NCBI RefSeq assembly: GCF_030160835.1 | Contig: NZ_BSPC01000069.1 | Coordinates: 248,001-312,000 of the forward strand | Direction of reading: 5' to 3' | Length of the DNA: 64,000 nucleotides | Source of the DNA: Labrys miyagiensis | GTDB taxonomy: Bacteria > Pseudomonadota > Alphaproteobacteria > Rhizobiales > Labraceae | Shown here: piece by piece, positions 15,256 to 24,262 of the stretch | How the letters are laid out: every line of letters starts with the position of its first letter | How positions within the stretch are numbered: the stretch's first letter is position 1 | Position numbers and translations under genes: made by a program | The notes under the pieces: generated by a model | The model's database searches: none | What the model saw: only the letters and a program-made list of their open reading frames with translations | What the model was told of the DNA's origin: nothing

Positions 15256-18200
15256 TTACTCCGCCGCGGCCATCAGGCCGCCCTTCTTTTTGGCGACCTC
15301 GCGATCGGGCTCGGCCTGTCCCGGCAGCGTTTCCGGGCGCGGATCGTGCTGCTCGGGTTCGGGCAGGACGGCGTGGTCGCGGGCCGGCACCCTGTCCGGG
15401 CTGGCGCCGAACAGGCCGGAGATATAGTCCATGGCGAGATACACCACGGGCGTGATGTAGAGCGTCAGCAGCTGCGAGACCATCAGGCCGCCGACCACCG
15501 CGACGCCGAGCGGTTGGCGCAGCTCGGCGCCCGCGCCCTGGCCCAGCGCGATCGGCAGGGCGCCGAGGATGGCGGCGAACGAAGTCATCATGATCGGGCG
15601 GAAGCGCAGCACCGCCGCCTCGACGATCGCCTCCTTGGCCGAGGCGCCCGCCGCGCGGCGCTCCACCGCGAAATCCACCATCATGATGGCGTTCTTCTTG
15701 ACGATGCCGATCAGCATGATCAGGCCGATCATGGCGATGATCGACAGTTCCAGGCCGAAGAGCTGCAGCGTCAGCAGCGCACCGATGCCCGCGGTCGGGA
15801 TGCCAGAGAGAATGGTGAGCGGGTGGATGAAGCTTTCATAGAGGATGCCGAGCAGGATGTAGACCACCAGCACCGCCGCAAACAGCAGGAAGGGCATGCC
15901 GGAGAGCGAATCCTGGAACTGCTGTGCCGTGCCCTGGAACTGCGTGGAGATCGAGGCGGGAACGTTGAGCTCCTTCGTGGCCTTCTCGATCTCGGCCACC
16001 GCCTGGCTGAGGGCGACGCCCGGCTGCAGGTTGAAGGAGATCGTCACCGAAGGCAGCTGCCCGATATGGGACAGCGAGACCGCCGCCGGCTTCTCCACGA
16101 TATTCGCCACGCTGTCGAGCGGGATCAGCGCGCCCGAGGTCGAGCGGACGTTGAGCTTGCGCATCATGTCCTGGGTCGAGGAATAGGCGTCGCTCGCCTC
16201 CAGGATCACCTCATAGGTGTTCTCGGGCGCATAGATGGTGGAGACCTGGTTGGTGCCGTAGGCCGAATAAAGGATGGAGCGGATCTGGTCGACGGTGACG
16301 CCCAGCTTGGCGGCATTGTTGCGGTCGATCTCGACCACGGCATCGCGGGCCTTGATCTGCAGGTCGGAGTTGACGCCGCTGATGCCCGGGATCTGCGCCA
16401 TGCGCGCTTCCACCTTTTGGGCGCTGGCGCGCAGTTCATCGATGTCGGGCGACATCAGCGCGTATTGATACTGGCTGCGCGAAGAAGTGGCGCCGATATT
16501 GATCGACTGAACCGCCTGGAAATAGGTGCTGATGCCGGGCACCTTGGCGGCCTCCTCGCCGAGGCGCCGGATCACGACGTCGATCTTGTCCTTGCGGGCC
16601 GGCTTGTCGCGCAGCTGCATGAACATGCGGCCGGAACTGAGCTGGCTCGAAGCGCCGCCGCCGATGCTGGAGATGATCGAGAAGACATCGGGATCCTTGC
16701 GCAGCTCGGCCACCACGGCCTGCTGGCGCGCCGCCATGGCATCGAAGGAGACGTCGTCCGGGCCGACCGTCGAGATCGAGATAAGGCCCGCATCTTCCTG
16801 CGGGAAGAAGCCCTTGGGGATGTTCACGAACATGATGCCGGTGACGACGAAGGTCGCCAGCGTGATCGTCAGCATCAGCGCCGGCGCATTCACGGCCCAG
16901 CGCAAGCTCGCCTGGTAGCCCTTGGTCAGGCTGGTGAAGAACAGGTCGAACCAGCGCAGCAGGAACCAGCCCTTGTTGTGCTCGTCATGCTCCTGGATCA
17001 GCCGCGAGCACAGCATCGGCGTGAGCGTCAGCGAAACCACGCAGGAGATCAGGATGGCGAGGCCGATGACATAGCCGAATTCCGAGAACATGCGGCCGAT
17101 GATGCCGCCCATGAAGATCACCGGGATGAACACGGCGATCAGCGACATCGTCATCGACAGGATGGTGAAGCCGACCTCGCGGGAGCCGATCAGGGCCGCG
17201 GCGAAGGGCTTCTGCCCCAGTTCCACATGGCGGACGATGTTTTCCAGCATGACGATGGCATCGTCGACCACGAAGCCCACGCACAAGGTCAGTGCCAGCA
17301 GCGAGATATTGTCGATCGACAGGCCCAGCGCATACATGCCCGCGAAGGTGCCGACCAGCGAGATCGGCAGGGCGATGGCGGGAATCAGCGTCGCCCTGAG
17401 GCTGCGCAGGAAGAAATATATGACGATCGTCACCAGCAGGATGGAGAGCAGCAGCGTGAACTCGACATCCTCCACCGCGTGGCGGATCGAGGTCGAGCGA
17501 TCGAGCATCACGTCCAGGTTCACGCCGACGGGCAGCGTGGCCTGGATCTTCGGCAACGCCTCCTTGATCGAATCCACCACCTCGACGGTATTGGCGTCGG
17601 GTTGGCGCTGGATGGCGAGCACGATGCCGCGGGTGTCGTTGCGCCAGCTGGCGGTCTGGTTGTTCTCGACGCTGTCGACGGCCTGCGCCACATCCTGCAA
17701 CAGCACCGGCGCGCCGTTCTTGGAGGTGATGACGATGGGCATATAGCCCTTGGCGTAGCGGATCGGCCCGGTGGCATCGAGGATGATGTTGCGCCCATTG
17801 GTCTGGGTGTTGCCGACCGGCGTGTTCGAATTGGCCGAGGCGATCGCCTTGCTGAGATCGTCCAGCGTCATGCCGCGGGCGGTGAGCTGGTCGAGATTGG
17901 CCTCCACGCGCACGGCATATTGCTGGGAGCCGAAGATGTTGACCTGCGCGATGCCCGGCAGGGTCGAGAGTAACGGCACGATGTTCGACTGGGCGAAGCG
18001 GTCGATGTCCGACATGCGGACCTGGTCGGAGGTCAGCGCCAGGAACAGCACCGGCTGGTCGGCCGGATTGACCTTCCTGAAGCTCGGCGGCGTGGTCATC
18101 TCCGGCGGCATGTGGCGCTGGGCCGTGGTCATGGCCGCCTGCACGTCGAGCGCGGCGCCGTCGATGTTGCGGCTCAGGCCGAACTGCAGCACGATCTGCG

Positions 18201-18462
18201 TGGAGCCGAGGGTCGACGTCGAGGACATCTGGCTGATGTCGGAGATCGCCGAAAACTGCTTTTCGAGAATGGACGCCACCGAGGAGGCCATCGTCTCCGG
18301 GCTGGCGCCAGGCAGCGTGGCCGTGACCTGGATGGTGGGAAAGTCGACGCGCGGTACGGCCGCGACCGGTAGTTGCCGGTAGCCGAACCAGCCGGCAGCG
18401 ACAAAGGCGACCATCAGGAGGATGGTGGCGACCGGGCGTCGGATGCAAATCTCTGAGAGCAT
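15256..18462 (-). CDS. RND multidrug efflux pump, inner-membrane permease (HAE1 family)
   Basis: A 1068-residue proton-driven exporter of the AcrB/MdtB/MdtC class. The N-terminus MLSEICIRRPVATILLMVAF is typical, and TM4 carries the proton-relay aspartates in GFVVDDAIVMLENI. Two large periplasmic loops and a duplicated twelve-helix layout are evident. PTAGIGALLTLQLFGLELSI and GIVKKNAIMMVDFA mark the second half. A cytoplasmic tail of about 45 residues ends in a lysine-rich stretch. It is transcribed 17 bases after its adaptor; no TolC-type outer-membrane gene is present here. Substrates are unknown. Confidence 0.93.
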   Translation of the reverse strand: MLSEICIRRPVATILLMVAFVAAGWFGYRQLPVAAVPRVDFPTIQVTATLPGASPETMASSVASILEKQFSAISDISQMSSTSTLGSTQIVLQFGLSRNIDGAALDVQAAMTTAQRHMPPEMTTPPSFRKVNPADQPVLFLALTSDQVRMSDIDRFAQSNIVPLLSTLPGIAQVNIFGSQQYAVRVEANLDQLTARGMTLDDLSKAIASANSNTPVGNTQTNGRNIILDATGPIRYAKGYMPIVITSKNGAPVLLQDVAQAVDSVENNQTASWRNDTRGIVLAIQRQPDANTVEVVDSIKEALPKIQATLPVGVNLDVMLDRSTSIRHAVEDVEFTLLLSILLVTIVIYFFLRSLRATLIPAIALPISLVGTFAGMYALGLSIDNISLLALTLCVGFVVDDAIVMLENIVRHVELGQKPFAAALIGSREVGFTILSMTMSLIAVFIPVIFMGGIIGRMFSEFGYVIGLAILISCVVSLTLTPMLCSRLIQEHDEHNKGWFLLRWFDLFFTSLTKGYQASLRWAVNAPALMLTITLATFVVTGIMFVNIPKGFFPQEDAGLISISTVGPDDVSFDAMAARQQAVVAELRKDPDVFSIISSIGGGASSQLSSGRMFMQLRDKPARKDKIDVVIRRLGEEAAKVPGISTYFQAVQSINIGATSSRSQYQYALMSPDIDELRASAQKVEARMAQIPGISGVNSDLQIKARDAVVEIDRNNAAKLGVTVDQIRSILYSAYGTNQVSTIYAPENTYEVILEASDAYSSTQDMMRKLNVRSTSGALIPLDSVANIVEKPAAVSLSHIGQLPSVTISFNLQPGVALSQAVAEIEKATKELNVPASISTQFQGTAQQFQDSLSGMPFLLFAAVLVVYILLGILYESFIHPLTILSGIPTAGIGALLTLQLFGLELSIIAMIGLIMLIGIVKKNAIMMVDFAVERRAAGASAKEAIVEAAVLRFRPIMMTSFAAILGALPIALGQGAGAELRQPLGVAVVGGLMVSQLLTLYITPVVYLAMDYISGLFGASPDRVPARDHAVLPEPEQHDPRPETLPGQAEPDREVAKKKGGLMAAAE

Positions 18463-18479
18463 TCGGCTGTCCCCCGGCG

Positions 18480-19700
18480 TCAGCTTTTGGCGGCGGTGGC
18501 GATGGAAACGGTTGCGCCGTCGATCAGCCGCAATGTGCCGTCGATGACCACCTGCTCGCCGTCATCCACGCCGCTGGTCAGCACGGCATCGCTTCCAGCG
18601 ACGCGCGCAACCGCCACAGGCCGAAGCGAGGCGGTTTTACCATCTTTCACCACGAAGACATAATTACCCTTTTGACCGATCTGCACGGCCGCATTGGGCA
18701 CCACCACCTGGGGCGTCGTCCCGGGGAAGATCACCTGTACATTGACGAAGACGCCGGCCCACAGGATTTCCGACGGGTTGGGGATGTCGGCCTTGATCAG
18801 CACGGTACCGGTGGAAGGATCGACATTGTTCTCGATGAAGGTCACCGCGCCCGTCAGCGTGTGCTTGCCGGTGGTGACGTCGACCCGCACGGGCCCACGT
18901 GTCATAGCCTCGCGCAATTCGCTGAGCCGGTCCTGCGGGATCGAGAAGGCGGCAACGGCCGGATCGAGCTGGTTGAGCGTGGCGAGCGGTGCGCTGTCGG
19001 AGGTGCGTACCGTCGAGCCCGGCTTGACCGGGATCGAGCCGATGCGGCCGGGCACGGGCGCGCGGATCACCGTATAGTCGAGTGTCGCCTTCGCCGAGTC
19101 GAGGGAGGCCTGGTCGGCCTGGAGCTGGGCCTGCGCCATCTTGAGGGCGGTGGCGGCGGTGTCGCGGGTGGTGGCGGCGCCGGCATTGCGGCTCAAGAGG
19201 TCGTTGGCACGGCCGAGGTCGATCTGCGCTTGGGCAATCTGGGCCTGGTCCTTAACGATCTGCGCCTCGATCTGGCTGATCTGGGCCTTGATGGTGCGGT
19301 CATCGAGCGTGAACAGGATATCATCCTGCTTGACCTCGGCGCCCTCGGCCACGCGCACGCTCGTCACCGCCGTATTGTCGATGCGGGTACGGATCTGGAT
19401 CGAGGCATAGGGCGTGGCGGTGCCGACGGCATCGATCACGATCGGCAATTGCTTGGTCCCTGCGGTGGCGAGAATCACGGGAACGGGGCTGTTGGAGCGG
19501 CGGGAACGGCCGCCGGCATCGGAAGCGGCCTGCTGTGCATCGGCAGGGTGCAGTGCGCCGGCGAGGAAGGGCACCTTGGCGATATAGGCCTCGCTGCCGG
19601 GAAGGGTCTTCGCCACCCAGGGCACCACGGTGGCGCGCTGCCACCAGATTAGGCCCCCCAGCAAGACAAGAATGAGTACGAAATTGAAAAGACGCTTCAT
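18480..19700 (-). CDS. RND efflux periplasmic adaptor (MdtA/AcrA-like)
   Basis: A 406-residue membrane-fusion protein. A single N-terminal helix (FVLILVLLGGLIWW) is followed by a linker and the barrel-sandwich/coiled-coil core (DDILFTLDDRTIKAQISQIE, QIAQAQIDLGRANDLLSRNA, TVIRAPVPGRIGSIPVKPGS). The C-terminal part is FINVQVIFPGTTPQVVVPNA-like membrane-proximal domain. It links the pump encoded directly downstream to an outer-membrane channel. The gene order adaptor-permease is the standard one. Confidence 0.92.
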   Translation of the reverse strand: MKRLFNFVLILVLLGGLIWWQRATVVPWVAKTLPGSEAYIAKVPFLAGALHPADAQQAASDAGGRSRRSNSPVPVILATAGTKQLPIVIDAVGTATPYASIQIRTRIDNTAVTSVRVAEGAEVKQDDILFTLDDRTIKAQISQIEAQIVKDQAQIAQAQIDLGRANDLLSRNAGAATTRDTAATALKMAQAQLQADQASLDSAKATLDYTVIRAPVPGRIGSIPVKPGSTVRTSDSAPLATLNQLDPAVAAFSIPQDRLSELREAMTRGPVRVDVTTGKHTLTGAVTFIENNVDPSTGTVLIKADIPNPSEILWAGVFVNVQVIFPGTTPQVVVPNAAVQIGQKGNYVFVVKDGKTASLRPVAVARVAGSDAVLTSGVDDGEQVVIDGTLRLIDGATVSIATAAKS

Positions 19701-20131
19701 CGGCCCGCCATCAGGTCGTCAACACTGGTCCGGGCAGGCACCGCCTCCCCCCTTTCATTGCAACGACATCCTCCACGCAATCCACGGCAGCAAACGTCAT
19801 ACGTGCATGATTGCGGCAAAATGCAGCGACTGTGTGAAGAGAATGTTTCCGAAACGGCCCACACGAATTCGTGATGGGCAGTTGATCACATTCACCCCAA
19901 GTTTTGGCGCCGGCCGACAAGTCTTGGGAAAGGCCAGGAGAGGCTTTGGTGGTAGGCAGGCAGAGCTTGTCTCTCCCTGGGAAGCAGCCGAAAATCATCG
20001 AAACATTTAAGGTGGTCAGCCGTATCGCTGGGGCAGCCCACGGTTGCTCGCATCGCCACGCCCAAACAAAAACCCTCTCCGTGGGGGCGGAGAGGGTTCG
20101 TAAGCGTCGCGAACGCGAGACGGGAGCGACC
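19701..20131. other. gene-free region upstream of the RND operon
   Basis: 431 bases between the 3' end of ahcY and the RND adaptor start. It contains the ahcY terminator at 20067-20098 and presumably the RND promoter. No regulator gene for the pump is present and I see no clear operator. Confidence 0.5.
20067..20098 (-). terminator. Rho-independent terminator of ahcY
   Basis: On the minus strand AACCCTCTCC pairs with GGAGAGGGTT across an eight-base loop, followed by TTTGTTTGGG. It lies about 35 bases after the ahcY stop. Confidence 0.85.
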
Positions 20132-21532
20132 TCAGTAGCGATAGAGTTCCGGCTTGAACGGGCCGTTCTGGTCGACGCCGATATAGGCCGACTGCTTCTC
20201 GCTGAGCTTGGTGAGATTGGCGCCGACCTTGGCCAGATGCAGGGAGGCGACCTTCTCGTCGAGATGCTTGGGCAGGGTGTAGACCTGCTTGCCGTACTGG
20301 CCCGGATTGGTCCACAGCTCGATCTGCGCCAGCGTCTGGTTGGTGAAGGAAGCCGACATCACGAAGGAGGGATGGCCAGTGGCGTTGCCAAGATTCACCA
20401 GGCGCCCTTCCGAGAGCAGGATGATGCGGTGGCCATCGGCGAACTGGATCTCGTCAACCTGCGGCTTCACATTGGTCCACTTCAGGTTGCGCAGGCCGGC
20501 GACCTGGATCTCGCTATCGAAGTGACCGATGTTGCAGACGATGGCGCGGTCCTTCATGGCGCGCATATGGTCGAGCGTGATGACATCGACATTGCCGGTG
20601 GCGGTGACGAAGATGTCGGCGCGCGGGGCGGCCTGCTCCATGGTCACGACCTCATAGCCTTCCATCGCCGCCTGCAAAGCGCAGATCGGATCGACTTCCG
20701 AAACCATGACACGGCAACCGGCGTTGCGCAGCGAGGCGGCCGAGCCCTTGCCCACGTCGCCATAGCCGGCGATCATGGCGACCTTGCCGGCCATCATCAC
20801 GTCGGTGCCGCGGCGGATGCCATCGACCAGCGACTCGCGGCAGCCATAGAGGTTGTCGAACTTCGATTTGGTGACCGAGTCGTTCACGTTGATGGCGGGG
20901 AAGAGCAGCGTGCCCTTCTTGGCCATCTCATAGAGGCGATGCACGCCCGTGGTGGTTTCTTCCGTCACGCCGGTGATGGCGAGAGCATTCTTGGTGTACC
21001 AGCCCGGATGGGTGGTGAGCCGCTTCTTGATCGCCGCGAAGAGCACTTCCGCCTCTTCATTGTCGGCGGTCTCGAGGAAGGCGACGTCGCCCTTCTCGGC
21101 GCGCAGGCCCAGATGCATCAACATGGTAGCGTCGCCGCCATCGTCGAGGATCAGGTTCGGGGTGCCGCCATCGGCCCACTCGAAGATCTTGTGGGTATAT
21201 TCCCAATACTCTTCCAGGCTCTCGCCCTTCACGGCGAAGACCGGCGTGCCGGCGGCGGCAATGGCGGCGGCGGCATGGTCCTGGGTCGAATAGATGTTGC
21301 AGGAGGCCCAACGCACATCGGCGCCGAGAGCCTTCAGCGTCTCGATCAGCACCGCGGTCTGGATCGTCATGTGCAGCGAGCCGGCGATACGGGCGCCCTT
21401 GAGCACCTGGCGCGGACCATATTCCTCGCGCGTGGCCATCAGGCCCGGCATCTCGGTCTCGGCGATCTCGATTTCCTTGCGGCCCCAGGGGGCCAGGCTC
21501 ATGTCCTTGACGATGTAGTCTTTGCTGCTCAT
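20132..21532 (-). CDS. ahcY: adenosylhomocysteinase (S-adenosyl-L-homocysteine hydrolase)
   Basis: A 466-residue cytoplasmic NAD-dependent enzyme that splits S-adenosylhomocysteine into adenosine and homocysteine, clearing the product inhibitor of methyltransferases in the SAM cycle. The N-terminus is [20 protein letters not shown], the substrate motif [19 protein letters not shown], the NAD-binding loop [17 protein letters not shown], and the C-terminus PFKPELYRY, which reaches across the tetramer. Length matches bacterial enzymes. A candidate operator lies 67 bases upstream and a strong terminator downstream, so it is monocistronic. Confidence 0.97.
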   Translation of the reverse strand: MSSKDYIVKDMSLAPWGRKEIEIAETEMPGLMATREEYGPRQVLKGARIAGSLHMTIQTAVLIETLKALGADVRWASCNIYSTQDHAAAAIAAAGTPVFAVKGESLEEYWEYTHKIFEWADGGTPNLILDDGGDATMLMHLGLRAEKGDVAFLETADNEEAEVLFAAIKKRLTTHPGWYTKNALAITGVTEETTTGVHRLYEMAKKGTLLFPAINVNDSVTKSKFDNLYGCRESLVDGIRRGTDVMMAGKVAMIAGYGDVGKGSAASLRNAGCRVMVSEVDPICALQAAMEGYEVVTMEQAAPRADIFVTATGNVDVITLDHMRAMKDRAIVCNIGHFDSEIQVAGLRNLKWTNVKPQVDEIQFADGHRIILLSEGRLVNLGNATGHPSFVMSASFTNQTLAQIELWTNPGQYGKQVYTLPKHLDEKVASLHLAKVGANLTKLSEKQSAYIGVDQNGPFKPELYRY

Positions 21533-21598
21533 CGGGGCTTTCCGCGTTTGAATATGGCGGCGCGTCTAGCACAGGCCGCAAGCGGCGGCAATAAGGAT

Positions 21599-21614
21599 AT
21601 AAGGATTTCTTTAT
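21599..21614. promoter_or_regulatory. candidate operator upstream of ahcY
   Basis: ATAAGGATTTCTTTAT is an imperfect palindrome (outer ATAA/TTAT arms with GGA against TCT), about 67 bases before the ahcY start, preceded by a second ATAAGGAT. AT-rich palindromes of the type ATAAAGA-TCTTTAT are, to my knowledge, similar to sites of the ArsR-family regulator SahR that controls ahcY and met genes in Alphaproteobacteria. That link is inference. Confidence 0.35.
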
Positions 21615-21615
21615 G

Positions 21616-21782
21616 TGCTGGGAGCGCGGACGCCTCTTCCTGGGAGCGCGGACGTCTCGTCCGCTCTTGAAACGCCTCCGAAAAGAGAAAGGGCACGACC
21701 GTCATCGACGATCGCACCCTCTTGGACATCGTACCGTTTCAAGAGCGGACGAGACGTCCGCGCTCCCGGGGTGGCTCCCAGG
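21616..21782. repeat. family B inverted repeat, copy 1
   Basis: Two perfect 32-base inverted arms, 21642-21673 and 21736-21767, each starting GGGAGCGCGGACGTCTCGTC on its strand and ending CTCTTGAAAC, separated by 62 bases. Within each arm GCGGAC and GTCCGC form a small hairpin. A further partial copy (GGGAGCGCGGACGCCTCTTC) begins at 21620. It lies between ahcY and the YidB-like gene. Other copies are near 26.6, 32.1, 39.95 and 54.85 kb. Confidence 0.88.
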
Positions 21783-21783
21783 T

Positions 21784-22281
21784 TTACCGTCCGACTTCGC
21801 CCTGCGTGGGCAGGCGGCCGTTCGGGGTCAGCTGGTTGATGATCTCCGGCAAATGCTGGGCAAGCTGGCCCAGCAGATCGTTTGGGTTGATGCCTGCCTT
21901 CTGGGCGATATCCTGCACCGTCTGCGAGCCGAGCACCTGGCCGAGCGTGCCGGGCGAGATCGACTGATTCTGGCCGCCGCCGATCCAGGAGTTGAGTACG
22001 TCGCCCTGGCCAGCCTGCTGGAACTTTTGCAGGAGACCGCCGAGGCCGCCGAGCAGGCCGCCGTCATCGGTACCGGCCTGCGGCGCCGAGGGAGCAGGAG
22101 CGGGCGCAGGGACCGGATCGGGAATCGGCGCTGGAATGGAAGCCTGCGTATTATCCGGGCTGGCGCTGCTGCCGCCATGCAGCATCCTGGCGAGCAGCAA
22201 AGCGCCGGCCGCGATGATCAGCGGCTTGGCGATATTGCCATCCGGCACGGCATTGTTCACGGCGTTGTCGAAAAAGCCCAT
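21784..22281 (-). CDS. YidB-like (DUF937) family protein
   Basis: A 165-residue protein. Residues 1-60 begin MGFFDNAVNNAVPDGNIAKP and contain a hydrophobic stretch LIIAAGALLLARML. A proline-rich linker follows (repeats of PAPIPDPVPAPAPAPSAP). The C-terminal 90 residues carry the YidB signature: GGLGGLLQKFQQAGQGDVLN, SWIGGGQNQSISPGTLGQVL, and ending INQLTPNGRLPTQGEV. Function is unknown. Start 22281 follows GAGGAGACGC; the longer ORF has no similarity to the family. Confidence 0.8.
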   Translation of the reverse strand: MGFFDNAVNNAVPDGNIAKPLIIAAGALLLARMLHGGSSASPDNTQASIPAPIPDPVPAPAPAPSAPQAGTDDGGLLGGLGGLLQKFQQAGQGDVLNSWIGGGQNQSISPGTLGQVLGSQTVQDIAQKAGINPNDLLGQLAQHLPEIINQLTPNGRLPTQGEVGR

Positions 22282-22504
22282 CTTGCGTCTCCTCGAGATA
22301 AGGGGCGCCGCTCGTCGCGGTCGTCTCCAATGTTGTGTATCCTGCACCCTGCGACAAGCACTTTACAATGATGATCGTGGCAAAAAAATTTCTGCCACTT
22401 CCCTTGCGTTACGGCAGCATCCCCTTGCGAAAAGAAGTTGTGCCGCCCCGATCAAATGATGGTAAGATTCGTGGGTGTCACCCGGCACCACAGAGGGAGC
22501 AAAT

Positions 22505-22753
22505 ATGGGTATTCTGTCCTGGATCATCCTCGGTCTGATCGCTGGCTTCATCGGCAGCAAGGTCGTGAACAAGTCGGGCTCCGGCCTGCTGCTGGACATC
22601 GTGATCGGCGTCGTCGGTGCGATCGTCGGCGGCTATATCGCTACGCTGCTCGGCATGGGCGGTGTTGATGGCCTGAATATCGGCAGTATCCTCATTGCCA
22701 TCGCCGGCGCGATCATCGTGCTGGTGGTCTACAACGCCGTCGCACGCCGCTGA
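22505..22753 (+). CDS. GlsB/YeaQ/YmgE family stress-response membrane protein
   Basis: An 82-residue protein of three transmembrane helices: MGILSWIILGLIAGFIGSKV, GLLLDIVIGVVGAIVGGYIA and ILIAIAGAIIVLVVYNAVAR. This glycine-rich pattern is diagnostic for the transglycosylase-associated/GlsB family, induced by stress in several bacteria; the biochemical role is unknown. The start follows AGAGGGAGC. A terminator follows. Confidence 0.9.
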   Translation: MGILSWIILGLIAGFIGSKVVNKSGSGLLLDIVIGVVGAIVGGYIATLLGMGGVDGLNIGSILIAIAGAIIVLVVYNAVARR

Positions 22754-22775
22754 GATACTCTTCCTGAAGTCAGTG

Positions 22776-22805
22776 AAGGCCGGGCCCGCACCGGCCTTTT
22801 CTTTT
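22776..22805 (+). terminator. Rho-independent terminator of the GlsB-type gene
   Basis: AAGGCCGG and CCGGCCTT form a stem around a seven-base loop, followed by TTCTTTT. Confidence 0.88.
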
Positions 22806-22809
22806 GCCT

Positions 22810-22913
22810 AAAGCGTTTTGCGATCTGATGGAATCGTCAAGAATCGCAAAAACGCGTCGAAACAAAGAGTTAGAGCAAAATAGCGTTTTCACCCAAACGC
22901 ATATTGCTCTAGC
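22810..22913. repeat. family D short palindromic repeat, copy 2
   Basis: Contains GCGATCTGATGGAATCGTCA, GAATCGCAAAAACGCGTC and the hairpin AGAGCAAAATAGCGTTTTCA with AAACGCATATTGCTCTAG. It lies between the GlsB-type gene and the convergent epimerase gene. Compare 13806-13915 and 49149-49188. Confidence 0.65.
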
Positions 22914-24014
22914 TCAGGCATGCAGGATGAAATCGGGATCATAGGGCACGCTGAACTCGTCATTATCGGACAGCACGGCCAGCGTCTTGCCGCGAACCTC
23001 CACGTCGGTAACCCGGTCCCAGCTCGCCGGCACCGGCATGATGCCGGTGGCCTGCCTGAGATCGACCTCGCCATCCGCCGTCAGGCCGATCGAGGTGGGA
23101 ATGCCCTGATCGCTGAAAGGGTTCGGCGCGATCGAGGCCTTGTGGCCGGACAGAAGGTAACTCCGCACCTCCTCCAGCCCCAGCACGCCGCGATGGCGGC
23201 TGTTCCAGGGGCTGTAATAGCGCCCGCCATTGCTCATCCACAGCAGCGTCGAGGGAAAATCCTCCGGACGCTTGAGGCTCAGCACGAGATCGTGCTCGCG
23301 ATGGCGCAGCGCCGCGCCCCAGGCGAAGGCGCGGCCGGGCACTTCCGGCATCATCACGCAATCCTCGTAATTGCGGTCGAAGGGATAGCAGACGAGGTTG
23401 GCGGTGCCGCCATCGGCTCGCGGCGCCTTCTTCAGGTCCTGGAAATGCGCGGGATAGGCGAGGAGCGAACGGCCCCTGGCCGGGTCGGCCTCCTGCGGAT
23501 CGACCGGCGTCTCGATGAAACGCTTGGGCGAGAAGCTCAGATGCCCGCCCTGGGGTAGCGACACCATCATGTGAAGCCCGACAGAGACCGCGCCCTCGCC
23601 ACCCGAGAAGAGATGGCGCTGGTAGAGGAAGGGATGGCCGTCCCGCACCGTGAACTCCTTGGTGACGCGCGCGCCCATCACCTGTTTTTCGAGTTCGAAG
23701 CGGGCGACGCTGCCGCCCTCGATCGACCGCGTCTCGAGATGTTTCCAGGACGAATTGGCCGGCCAGCCATGAGCCGGCGAGCCATCGATGTCGCTGAGGC
23801 CGAAGGGCGCGCAAAGGAAGTCGCCCGAGAGGCGGGCGAGATGGGCCGGCGTGTCGGGCTCTTGCGCCTCCTCGATCCACGGCGCGCGATGCAGCGGTGC
23901 AATCTCCCGGCCGCCTCGCTCCACGACGAGCGAGCGGATGTGCCCCACCGCAAGGTCCAGCGTCACGCTGATGCCGTCCGCCGTCGCCGTCACGAACTCC
24001 CCGTTGGCTGTCAT
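22914..24014 (-). CDS. aldose 1-epimerase (galactose mutarotase-like) family protein
   Basis: A 366-residue carbohydrate-binding fold. GHIRSLVVERGGREIAPLHR resembles the N-terminal strand pattern of mutarotases, GLHMMVSLPQGGHLSFSPKR and ATGIMPVPASWDRVTDVEVR lie further on. The classic mutarotase His-His-Glu residues cannot be assigned with certainty, so catalysis on free sugars is not assured. Start 24014 (MTANGEF) or 24023 (MRSMTAN, preceded by GGGGG); the longer ORF is unlikely. It is divergent from the GntR gene and shares its control region, so it may belong to the same sugar-acid regulon. Confidence 0.75.
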   Translation of the reverse strand: MTANGEFVTATADGISVTLDLAVGHIRSLVVERGGREIAPLHRAPWIEEAQEPDTPAHLARLSGDFLCAPFGLSDIDGSPAHGWPANSSWKHLETRSIEGGSVARFELEKQVMGARVTKEFTVRDGHPFLYQRHLFSGGEGAVSVGLHMMVSLPQGGHLSFSPKRFIETPVDPQEADPARGRSLLAYPAHFQDLKKAPRADGGTANLVCYPFDRNYEDCVMMPEVPGRAFAWGAALRHREHDLVLSLKRPEDFPSTLLWMSNGGRYYSPWNSRHRGVLGLEEVRSYLLSGHKASIAPNPFSDQGIPTSIGLTADGEVDLRQATGIMPVPASWDRVTDVEVRGKTLAVLSDNDEFSVPYDPDFILHA

Positions 24015-24201
24015 GGACCGCATCCCCCTGAATTTACTGCATTTTATGGCTTTCACAACAAACAGATGAAGCCATGTCCGCCGCGAAGTATGCCCCAAAA
24101 ACGGTCTGACGCAACACGGCGATGATGTTCTCGCCGAGCGCCTCGGTGGTCAGACAAATTGCTTTTTTTGCAAACTCGGAATTCGGACTTGCAAAATACA
24201 A

Positions 24202-24223
24202 ATGCACTAATATATTAGTGCAT
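24202..24223. promoter_or_regulatory. perfect 22-bp palindrome, operator of the GntR regulator
   Basis: The half-site ATGCACTAATA is followed directly by its exact complement. It lies 40 bases before the GntR start, in the control region between GntR and the divergent epimerase gene. A perfect palindrome of this length is very unlikely by chance in GC-rich DNA. GntR/FCD regulators usually bind such sites next to their own gene, so it is the likely autoregulatory operator. Confidence 0.8.
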
Positions 24224-24262
24224 CAAACGGGAGTGGGAAATTCTCCGAGAACGAGCTGAGCC

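Noticed and set aside
14479-17973. A 1164-codon plus-strand ORF
   Set aside because: It is antisense to the acyltransferase and RND permease genes; low-complexity Arg/Gly/His/Asp composition typical of a shadow frame in GC-rich DNA, no family motif.
21533-21600. SAM or SAH riboswitch before ahcY
   Set aside because: The short leader shows no recognisable SAM-II, SAM-V or SAH aptamer features; the AT-rich palindrome explains the signal better.
19904-21670. A 588-codon plus-strand ORF
   Set aside because: Antisense shadow of ahcY, which is certain.
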